This document shows positions 10,171-18,381 of a DNA stretch of 64,000 nt, one piece after another; position 1 is the first letter of the stretch, and each line of letters opens with the position of its first letter. A model generated the notes under the pieces. That model saw nothing but the letters and a program-made list of their open reading frames with translations, was not told the DNA's origin and did not search any database. The position numbers and the translations under genes were made by a program. This DNA comes from Micropterix aruncella (Eukaryota > Arthropoda > Insecta > Lepidoptera > Micropterigidae). Where the stretch lies: the NCBI GenBank assembly GCA_944548615.1, contig OX155961.1, positions 25,306,469-25,370,468 of the forward strand. Direction: 5' to 3'.

Positions 10171-12214
10171 CGTCCCTTTGGCGGCGGCGGGGCGAGTCCA
10201 GGGGAGAGCAGCGGGCGGGCGGCGCTTGAGAGCCGGCGCACGGGGCGGAGCGGCGGGCAGCGGACGGGCCGGCGCGGCGGCTGGCGAAGGAGGCGGCGCA
10301 GTGGCTGGCGGGCGAGGCGGCGCGGCGGGCGCCGGGCGCCGGGGGCGGGCAGCCGGCGGGGGGCGACGGGGGCGAGCGGCGGCGGGGTCGAGGGGGTTTA
10401 GAGGCGGTAGGCACGCCGCCAACAGAGCTGTGCTCGGTGAGACTGTGTGGTGTCGAGGTGATCCGATTATTGAAGTATGTAAGAATGATGAAGACATCCC
10501 CGCGCCATTGAAAGAGTTAGTGGATAAGGCGGAGAAGGTTTCTCGTGATCGGCGCGCTAGGGAGACAGCAAGGTTATTGCGGCTGCGGGACGTCGGCACG
10601 AATGCGGACGAAAGCGACGAGAACGAGTTGTCAGTGGATGCGGAATCCATCATATCGCGGGAACTGTTCGAAGGAGATAGAACGGCAATGCAATTCCAGT
10701 GGTTCCCTATGGATACTTTTAGGGGCCGCCGGGAAGAATTTCATTGTCGCGCTGGTCCTACCGTTCAGGTCCAAAGTGAATATGAGGCGTTCCGCTCTTT
10801 TTGGGACGATCAAATTCTGGAGCATATCGTGCAGGAAACTAATCGGTATGCTATAGAACTGTCGGCTGCTTCGGAAAGGTTTGCTAGAGATTGGTACGAG
10901 ACAAATGTGCATGAAATAATGATACTTCTTGCATTTTACCTTTTGAGTGGCATTGTTAGGCTGCCATCACAAAATGATAAATTTTCAAATCATCCCCTGT
11001 TGAAAAACCCCGTGTTTAGAAATCTAATATCAAAAGACCGTTTTTGGTATTTAAGCGGAGCCCTTCATTTTGTAGACAAGTCTACCCGCACGCCCGACTC
11101 ACCCAGGACTTTCTGTCTTGGTCCATTGGTTGATCACTTCAACGAAAAGTTTCAAACTAATTACGTGATGGAACAAGACATATCGTTGGATGAGTCGTTG
11201 CTGTTATGGAAAGGTAACCTGCTCTTCAAGCAGTTCATTAAAACTAAATCCGCCAAATTCGGCATTAAAACATTTGAAATTTGCGAATCGACTACTGGTT
11301 ACCTGTGGTCGTTTCATATTTATACGGGTAAAAATCACGCTGATCAATCTCCGCTTCCAAAGAGCACCGAGATTGTCGCACGCCTCATGAAGCCTCTTCT
11401 AAACAAAGGCTATATTTTGTACATGGATAATTGGTTCAATTCGCCTATGTTATCAAGGTTTCTGAAGCGGAACAAAACAGATTGTGTTGGCACTTTGCGT
11501 AGATCGCGCAAAAATGTGCCGGCACTGCTCCAACTGGCAAAGGTTGATCAAGGCACTTGTCTAGCACGGCATTCCGGGGATGTTGTTGTGATGGCTTACC
11601 AAGATAAGAACCAGATTTACGTAACGTCAACATACCATACCACTGAGTCTCTACTAATAGACGGTAGACCTGGACGTCCATCACACTATAGACCGGCGCT
11701 TATTGCGGACTACAATCTCAAAATGGGTGGTGTTGACAAGAAGGATCAACAGCTAGAGCCTTTCCTGGTTGAAACTAAAAAAAATATGAAGTGGTACAAG
11801 AAACTTTTCAAGAGACTCCTCAATGTATCTGTATTTAACAGTTGCATTGTCTTCAGAAAGTGTTTTCCCGAGAAGAGAATGATTTCTCACAAGGACTTTC
11901 GATTAAATTTGATTGAAGAGATTATGGAGCAGCATTTGGCTCATGTCCCTCTTCGAGCAAGTCATGTACGACCAACCAGAGACGTCCGCTTACCAGCTGT
12001 ACGTTTTTCAGGCTCTGGGCATGGACATTACCCAGAGCTAATACCTGCCAATGCTGCAGGTAGTACTCCGCGAATTCAATGTATCTGGTGCAAACTACGT
12101 CGTCCTCGAGTACCAGGTAAGATTGGACCAAGAACCAGGTTCCAGTGTAAGAAGTGCTTAAAGCCACTGTGTTTGGAACCACCTTGTTTCGAGGAATTCC
12201 ATACATTGGAGTAG
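10171..12214 (+). CDS. piggyBac transposase, catalytic exon 4
   Basis: The acceptor is tttgaattttcag (AG at 10169-10170) and the stop is TAG at 12212-12214. The exon is 2044 nt, giving 888 codons plus stop for the spliced gene. A GC-rich Gly/Arg/Ala repeat-like start (10171-10400, RGG-type) is followed by the DDE_Tnp_1_7 fold, opening around TFRGRREEF and FWDDQILEHIVQETNRYA. The catalytic Asp residues are in DISLDES (GAT 11189), YILYMDNWF (GAT 11426) and MGGVDKKDQQ (GAC 11735, with a fourth Asp at 11744). Spacings of 79 and 103 residues are close to those of the Trichoplusia piggyBac enzyme. The C-terminus is a Cys-rich zinc-binding domain (CIWCKLRRP, QCKKC, CLEPPCFEEFH). The enzyme would cut and paste the element at TTAA in the nucleus. 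No frameshift or stop is seen. Confidence 0.9.
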
Positions 12215-12387
12215 GCTGATTCTCTGTTTTATAGTGATTTTTATAAAAATAGTTGACATTAGTTTACCTATAGTATCATTATTTCAGTACGATGGATGGA
12301 TGGATGTGTGATGATTGATTGGATCTGTAGAATTTGGGGGGGGGGGGGTGTTGGCTCGGTGCTCGATACAAACTAAAAGTTATCCAA

Positions 12388-12562
12388 AATCGAAGACTAT
12401 CGCGGTTGTGACATTATAAATAGGATAGAAAACGAATTTACCACGTGAAATTTGTAGGACCCGACGTTTCGGTGACGTTGTCTACCCTAGACAAAGGCGG
12501 CTGCAACGTCACCGAAACGTGGGGTCCTACAAATTTCTCGCGGTAAATTCGTTTTCTATCCT
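12388..12562. repeat. palindromic hairpin element A (Penelope-related family)
   Basis: An imperfect copy of the hairpin family: aaaacgaatttacc... at the left and ...ggtaaattcgtttt at the right, with cgacgtttcgg and ccgaaacg facing each other. The left arm lacks the 'cagccgccg' block, making the loop asymmetric. Confidence 0.7.
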
Positions 12563-12721
12563 AAAAAATAAAAGTTATCCATCTCTGATACTTGGTAATA
12601 ACTGTATTTCATCATTAGGTATAATTTTATGTACCAACTGATAAACTGTATGACTCACACTGAGAAAAATATTAGATTGATTCTTACATAATGTTTTATA
12701 TAGAATAACGATGTTTTACTC

Positions 12722-12920
12722 TAAAATCGAAGACTATCGCGGTTGTTTGACATTATAAATAGGATAGAAAACGAATTTACCGCGTGAAATTTGTAGGACC
12801 CGACGTTTCGGTGACGTTGCAGCCGCCGTTGTCTACCCTAGACAACGGCGGCTGCAACGTCACCGAAACGTCGGGTCCTACAAATTTCACGCGGTAAATT
12901 CGTTTTCTATTCTATTTATG
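12722..12920. repeat. palindromic hairpin element B, near-perfect
   Basis: The core arms (about 65 nt each, from 'gaatttaccgcgtgaaattt' to 'gccgccgttgtcta') are perfect inverted repeats around a 3-nt loop. Outside them lie 'actatcgcggttgtttgaca' and 'ttataaataggatag'. Transcribed RNA would form one very long hairpin. See 30930-31515 for the likely autonomous relative. Confidence 0.85.
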
Positions 12921-13244
12921 AGGTTTTACTCGAAATTTTGTTGTATTACAAGGAGTTTTGATGAAACTCCATTACTCGATTATATGTATCATTATATTTT
13001 AACATGATTCATGTGTCCGACTAACCGTACGTATACTACTACATGCTGCCATGTTAGAAGCGAGATCCCAAGTCGCACCTAATGAAATATACGTAATCCT
13101 TGTTGAAACATGCGTATTTCCGTGTATTACAGCGCTATATTTTTCTCAGTGTACAGCTTGTTTGTATCGGCAAGCCACAAGTTGCCGCCGTCGCTCACTA
13201 CTCACTACCGTTGAATAAGCCGATACTCCGCAATTTTTTAATTG

Positions 13245-13690
13245 TTTATATTTTTCTATGTTTCGTTTGTATTCTATTTTTTTTATTCATACGTAATCAC
13301 GCTGTGATGTAACATGATGTGTTTTTTGTGATACATTATAAGTTTTTATCAAATGTGGCAATTTTTAAACGTTCATGTATTTTGTACTGGAAATTTAGTA
13401 CCAATAAAAAAATTGAAAGCATAAGTCGCATAAAATATAATTGATAAAATCCAATCTTGTCAACTTTTTTCACTTAGATTTTTTTTGTCAAATTTTTCTA
13501 TGTTTCCTTTGTATATAAAGAAACCAATACATGTATACCTAATCCAACTGATGAAAGTTTTTATTTTAGTCGGTACAATTGTTTTATTTGTTTATTTTGT
13601 ATTACATGTTTGTTTTATTTTTATCAAATGAGTGTTGTTACTATAAAATTTTGTACTGGAAATTTAGTAAATAAAAAAAAAATGGTTTGT
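13245..13690 (+). repeat. diverged direct duplication downstream of the transposase
   Basis: The block 'tttttgtactggaaattta' plus a following aataaaaaa occurs at about 13379-13410 and again at 13648-13680. Each is preceded by 'tttttctatgttt' and 'tttttatcaaatg'. Both carry AATAAA, so these may be duplicated 3' processing regions of the transposase or of an inserted tail. Confidence 0.5.
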
Positions 13691-13733
13691 TGAGTTTTCT
13701 TCTAGGATTTTTTAATAATAATAATTATTATTA

Positions 13734-14362
13734 TTATAAATAGCTTTTAAAACGAATTTACCGCGTGAAGTTTGTAGCACCCGACGTTTCGGCGATGTTG
13801 CAGCGGCCGCTGTCCAGTCTACTCTGGATAACGGCGGCTGCAACGTCGCCGAAACGTCGGGTGCTACAAACTTCACGCGGTAAATTCGTTTTTTAACCAC
13901 TTTGTATAATGCCTTTGCCATTATTATAAAATCAAAAACTTAACGCGTTTGTTTGACATTATAAATAGCTTTATAAACGAATTTACCGCGTGAAGTTTGT
14001 AGCACCCGACGTTTCGGCGATGTTGCAGCGGCCGCTGTCCAGTCTACCCTGGACAACGGCGGCTGCAACGTCGCCGAAACGTCGGGTGCCACATAGTTCA
14101 CGCGGTAAATTCGTTTATAAAGCTATTTATAATGTCAAACAACCGCGATAATCTTTTTCATAATAATTGCAAAGGCATGATACAAATGTGGTTAAAAAAC
14201 GAATTTACCACGTAAAGTTTAGACACCAACGTTTCGGCGACGTTGCAGCCGCCGCTGTCCAGTCTACCCTGGGCAACGTCGCCGAAACGTCGGGTGCTAC
14301 ACACTTCACGCGGTAAATTCGTTTATAAAGCTATAATGTGAAGCAACCGCGATAGTCTGATT
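13734..14362. repeat. tandem array of three palindromic hairpins (C, D, E)
   Basis: Three hairpins at 13734-13900, 13928-14155 and 14187-14362 lie head to tail with a period of about 220-230 bp. Each has arms 'gaatttaccgcgtgaagttt' / reverse and the cgacgtttcgg module, separated by a conserved spacer 'ataattgcaaaggcat' seen between copies. D is the most complete; E lacks part of the loop. Confidence 0.8.
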
Positions 14363-14376
14363 TCATAATAATTGCA

Positions 14377-14775
14377 AAGGCATACAAAAGTGGTTAGAAG
14401 TTTTTCGAATGTATTGAAAACTTGACGCTTATTAGATGTCCAATAACTAATTATTATACTCCAGTCACATTTCATAGAAGAAACTAGAAAATCACACTCC
14501 GAATTTGCCTAAACAAATGAGCACGCACCGCGGCGATATTGCATAGACAGGCGCGCTGCCTAATTTTATCGATATTCGCGAAATCGCGGGGTGCGCATAC
14601 CTATTTGTTTACGTAATTAGTATGAAAGAATTACCATATTTTGAGTGTGATTTCCTATAGTTTTTCTATGAAATGTGACTCTTTAGAGTATAATAATTAG
14701 TTATTAGACATATAATAAGCACATAATAACACAATATATTTGAAAAACTTTATCCACTTTTGTATTATGACCTGT
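14377..14775. mobile_element. ~400-bp fold-back MITE with arms of about 170 bp
   Basis: The left half (14377-14560) pairs with the right half (14600-14775). Examples are 'caataactaattattatact' (14441-14460) against its reverse near 14690, 'cacatttcatagaa' against 'ttctatgaaatgtg', and 'aacaaatgagcacgca' against 'tgcgcatacctatttgtt'. It is nearly palindromic throughout and noncoding. It abuts the hairpin array and shares 'tacaaaagtgg' at its outer edges. Confidence 0.75.
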
Positions 14776-15189
14776 CAAAATTAATACCAAATTTTCGTCA
14801 CCGACTCGCAAAAGTTTGGATTTTTCTGTAATATCAGACAAAGTTGAAAAGTCTGGTATGATTTTATAAGAAGTGTAGTGTAGTGGAAAAGTTATTATGA
14901 AAGAATTTCATATAAATAAAGTCCCTAAATAGTCAGAAATACAAAATTAAAAAAAAAAATTTTTACGAGGAGACATCAAATTTTTCTTGGTTATTATGAC
15001 TGAAAAACTAAATATTTTTGTATGCAAAGAAGTAAAACAAAATAATGGTTTTGGTAAAGCATTTAATAAAGAACATAACTGTAAATACAATTTCCGCATA
15101 GACTTTCGTGTTTTGTGATAAAAACATCGAAATGATAAATAGGCGAGTTTTTTCACTTCGCCAAATTTGTAATTTGTCGCCATTATTAT
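14776..15189. other. subterminal right arm of the piggyBac element
   Basis: AT-rich and noncoding. Part of it (reverse complement of about 14990-15180) resembles 44100-44290, where a relic end of the same family is seen, so this looks like element-specific subterminal sequence and not host DNA. Confidence 0.45.
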
Positions 15190-15397
15190 CTTAATTGATT
15201 TACGAGATAAGATTATAATGTTTTATATGTCAAATTTCAATGCGATCATTTTACAGTTCTTCTTTTTACGATCCGTATAGTGGTTTACAAGTTATGGTCG
15301 TTTTTATCAAGGTCGTCGACTGGCGTTGATTTCGCGCGCGAAAATGTCGCGCGCAAAAGTGATGGGTGAGTTTTTACCTCGCAACAGGAGGGGTTAA
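15190..15397 (-). repeat. right terminal inverted repeat of the piggyBac element (inner part)
   Basis: Its reverse complement begins TTAACCCCTCCTGTTGCGAG and then tracks the left TIR, including CGACATTTTCGCGC and TAACTTGTAAACCACTATAC. It is followed by a 137-bp interruption before the outer TTAA. Confidence 0.85.
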
Positions 15398-15534
15398 GAT
15401 AATAATGAATAAATATTACAAATATTTATTATTATAATAATAATAAATACGGGCTAACCAAAATTGATTAGCTCAAGTCTTAGCATTTGTAAGCGTCAAA
15501 CCAAGAATGGTTAACTCAAGTAGGAGGGGTTAAA
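15398..15534. repeat. 137-bp insertion or duplication at the extreme right end of the piggyBac element
   Basis: The 12-mer aggaggggttaa occurs at 15386-15397 and again at 15523-15534, bracketing 125 bp of mostly AT-rich sequence. This is what a retroposon insertion with a 12-bp target duplication at the very tip would leave. It means there are two candidate right TTAA sites; the R1 flank resumes only after the outer one. Confidence 0.7.
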
Positions 15535-16199
15535 GCTCACACAACCGACATACTCGTAGGTAGGGTTACCGTTTGTCGGATTTGTCGGGCATTTTAAAAG
15601 TCGGTCAGACATCTCGGTGGTATTGCATTGAGATGCAGCTGACATGCGATTACACCGCCCTAAACTTTAGCTATTTTTGTGAACTTGAGTGCGGCCTATC
15701 GGCACTACAATAGGAACACTATTATAAAGCAAGAGTGGTTTTGATGATACAATATAATATACGTATATAATATAATACACGTAAGTCATCTAAAAGCACG
15801 GCAAACACACACACACACACACACATATATCTGTAAATGTCAACACAACGGGAAAACCCGTCACACCCGGGAGTTACAACAACATCAAGTCGTTCTGTCT
15901 TCCATGGAGTGATCGCGAAAGACTTAGCTTATAAAAGATAATAAATTGTCAAACGACACCGACAAACCCGTAAAAGTCCAACGCCTTACCGCGACGCACT
16001 GAAAAAGGGAAACAGAGTGCCGACCTCGCTCCCTTACTATATCAGATTTGGATGGATTTTTCCAAGCTCCAGTTTGGTCCCAGATTCAAAGTCGTTTGCT
16101 CGGCCTCTTGTTGGTTTGTTTGTTTCTACTCTTTTATGTTTGATAATTCACAATGGGTGGGTTTCTTATAATACAAACATCTCTTACAACCAACCTGCA

Positions 16200-16386
16200 T
16201 GTGTGCGTGTAACATGTGTGTAAGTGTGTGTCTTTTTATTGCTATCGATCGACAACATTGAAATGCAATTATATTAATTGTATCGCAACGGAAAACGGTG
16301 ACCCAGCCTGGAATCGAACCCGGGGATCTTTAAATAAAAAACGGGATCTTAAGATCAGGCGACCTAACTACTATGCCACCAGGACC
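16200..16386 (-). mobile_element. tRNA-headed SINE, copy 1
   Basis: On the minus strand a perfect B box (GGTTCGATTCC, 16310-16320) and an A box (TGGCATAGTAGTTAGG, 16363-16378) are spaced as in a tRNA-like pol III promoter. The head begins GTCCTGGTGGC and the 3' end is a GT/AC-rich tail around 16200. A second, weaker copy lies at 26975-27150 with the same body. It lies inside R1 copy 2. The internal tRNA structure is degenerate (an extra A/T-rich stretch), so it is not a tRNA gene. Confidence 0.75.
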
Positions 16387-16839
16387 GTATAGTGTCTATT
16401 GACTAAACAAGTAAATAAGTGGTTTGGACGGTCACATAGTCTTAATATAATGATGCTTTTCAGGAATTATTTGCCGGAGTACCTAGTCGATTGTCTAACG
16501 TCGCACGATGCGCAAACCTGTCCAGCGCGAAAACAACGTACACAGAAATAACGCGGGAAAAGCGACATCTCCATTCGCTGCCGCGCGCTCGCACCGTACG
16601 GTCGTCCGCTCCGCTCGCGCCGCGACTAATTTATTTTACCGCCGCGCGCCATACCGCTCTCGTGTTTGATACTGTTGTAGCGTTGCTCCAGTTCATTCAG
16701 TATTAACCCCGCGCCGTCGATTTTCTCCGGCCCGCCTAAGCAATCGGTTCGTACGCGTTTTCAGTAGTGATATAAATAAGGTGTACGAGCCAGGGACTTT
16801 TTTGCTTGTTTTTGCTCATAGTGACAAGTGATAGTGACA

Positions 16840-18381
16840 ATGCAGTCCTCCAAAGACTCCATCGAAGCCACAGCGGCCTATGATATGCCGCAAATACTGC
16901 CAGCAACACCCAGGAAACGAGGCAGGGACCCCGCCTCACCCGGGGCAGAGCTTGAACGGGACTCGCAACGCCGTCGAGCCGACTCTTTCGGCTCTGACGG
17001 CGAAGCTCTTCATACGCTTCCGTCTTCGGACGACGAGGATGCGAGGAGCGAGCTGGCGGTGGGGGCTACTTACGCCGAATTAGCGGCTAGAAAGTCTCCT
17101 TTGCCGCTCCCGCGCGCACTGACGCCTCCAGCACAGGCTCCGCAAACACCAAAGCCGACGCCGCGTACTCAGCCAATAATAGTGGAAAAATTGGAGAGGT
17201 GGCCATCTCACCTCCAGGCAATCAAATCCAGGCTGGGGAGAGTGCCCAACTCACAGCCGATTGGGAACGGAGGATTCCGATTCCGCCCGGCGGGACTGGG
17301 ACCGGCGATAGCGTGGCACACGTACACCGCACCGGCAGGAATAGACGCTAAAATTGCTATTCGAGGCCTCCCAGAAACAACAACCAGTGAGGAGGTCATA
17401 TCCGGCCTAGAAGAGCGCGGCTTTGAAGCCAAATACGTAAAACGTATTCACGGAGGGCGGCGAGCCCTTTTTCATGTCGTGCTCAGGAAGTCAGAGCGCT
17501 GGCGCGAAGTATACAACCTGACGGATATATACTTTGTCAAAGTGACAGTGGAGGCCTGGAAAGGACGGAAAGGCCCGAAGCAGTGTCACCGTTGCCAGCG
17601 ATTCCGCCACAGCAGCCACAATTGCCATCGGCCCCAAGTATGTGTCTGCTGCGGCGAGGAACATGCTGCGAAAGACTGCCCAAGGCCGAAGACAGTCCAG
17701 GCAACGTGCGGCAACTGTGGGCAAGGCCATCCGGCGAACAACCGGAGGTGCCCCAGTTTTCTGGCGGAAATCCGCCAGTCGTCGCGGCAACAACAGGGTG
17801 CACCGCGTGCTGCAGCGGCTTCCCGTCCGAAAGCGTCGCTGCGAGGTGCCACGCCGAGCGCCGCGACCGCGACAGCGACCGCTGCGCCCCCGCCTACGAC
17901 ACCTCCACGACCGTCGCCACGAAAACCGGAAAGACCGCAGTCGAGGCCCCATCCTGCCACAGCCACAGCCCCTCAGCCACAACGACGCGCCCAGAACCAA
18001 AAGCCGGTGGTGAGTCAAGCTGCCCCACTATCGTGGAGACAGAAATCGACGCCGGTAACCGCCCCGCAGCAGGCAGCTGTGGAGTGGAAGGTGAATCGGC
18101 GGCGCTCGAAGTGGCCGAAGAAACCCTCTCCTCAAAAAGAGGAGGTGAAGATCACCACGGAGGCGACCCCCCCGCCCCCTCGCTTCCAACCGCACGTGAT
18201 TCGCTCTGCTACGCAAGAAGAGCTAAAAATCACGGTGGCAGACCTGCTGGAGCTGGTCAACGACATGATGATGAATCCAGCGGAAGCCACCACAATTCTG
18301 TCGCGCACCCTGCAGCGCCTAGCGGGGCCGTCGTCCGTCCTACAGTGCACAGCAACGCCTCCTGCCTCAGCAGGCCACTGA
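16840..18381 (+). CDS. Jockey ORF1 (Gag-like nucleic-acid-binding protein)
   Basis: 513 codons plus stop from the ATG at 16840 (upstream in-frame codons lack an ATG). The product coats element RNA and targets the RNP. The N-terminal third is acidic and Ser/Pro-rich. A central region (KIAIRGLPETTTSEEVISGL onwards) resembles the PRE/RRM-like domain of Jockey Gags. Three CCHC knuckles follow: CHRCQRFRHSSHNC, CVCCGEEHAAKDC and CGNCGQGHPANNRRC. After that comes a long Pro/Ala/Arg-rich tail. It is intact. The TGA at 18379-18381 lies just upstream of the endonuclease-coding sequence. Confidence 0.88.
   Translation: MQSSKDSIEATAAYDMPQILPATPRKRGRDPASPGAELERDSQRRRADSFGSDGEALHTLPSSDDEDARSELAVGATYAELAARKSPLPLPRALTPPAQAPQTPKPTPRTQPIIVEKLERWPSHLQAIKSRLGRVPNSQPIGNGGFRFRPAGLGPAIAWHTYTAPAGIDAKIAIRGLPETTTSEEVISGLEERGFEAKYVKRIHGGRRALFHVVLRKSERWREVYNLTDIYFVKVTVEAWKGRKGPKQCHRCQRFRHSSHNCHRPQVCVCCGEEHAAKDCPRPKTVQATCGNCGQGHPANNRRCPSFLAEIRQSSRQQQGAPRAAAASRPKASLRGATPSAATATATAAPPPTTPPRPSPRKPERPQSRPHPATATAPQPQRRAQNQKPVVSQAAPLSWRQKSTPVTAPQQAAVEWKVNRRRSKWPKKPSPQKEEVKITTEATPPPPRFQPHVIRSATQEELKITVADLLELVNDMMMNPAEATTILSRTLQRLAGPSSVLQCTATPPASAGH

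Larger units (their letters stand above)
3419..15534 (+). mobile_element. 12.1-kb piggyBac-superfamily transposon with intact spliced transposase
   Basis: TTAA sits at both outer edges (3419-3422 and 15531-15534), the target duplication diagnostic of piggyBac elements. The outside sequence joins in the same order as uninterrupted R1 (about 2150-2170). Long terminal inverted repeats of about 205 bp are seen (3419-3625 against 15190-15397 reversed), with the distal ~80 bp more diverged. The only long ORF is a piggyBac transposase on the plus strand. Most family members are 2-6 kb; the extra length here comes from introns and flanks loaded with older TE pieces, five palindromic hairpins and a palindromic MITE. 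It either transposed with this cargo or gained it after insertion. The intact ORF favours a modest age, while TIR divergence (roughly 15 percent by eye) argues against a very recent jump. Confidence 0.85.

Noticed and set aside
10178..10400. Start of the transposase at the first codon of the long frame (10178)
   Set aside because: That codon is TTG. The frame extends to the acceptor at 10170 and fits the spliced gene. No ATG lies near the start of the open stretch.
10118..10653. Pro/Ala-rich minus-strand frames opposite the transposase N-terminus
   Set aside because: They are shadows of the GC-rich repeat-like coding sequence.
12722..12920. Hammerhead ribozyme in the Penelope-related hairpins
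   Set aside because: Penelope termini are known to carry hammerheads, and CGAAACG is present, but the essential CUGANGA core is not found where it should be. A covariance-model search with a hit would reverse this.
16305..16386. Genuine tRNA gene on the minus strand
   Set aside because: A and B boxes are good, but the spacing contains extra A/T-rich sequence, no clean anticodon arm and variable loop can be drawn, and a second copy shares the non-tRNA body. It is a SINE.
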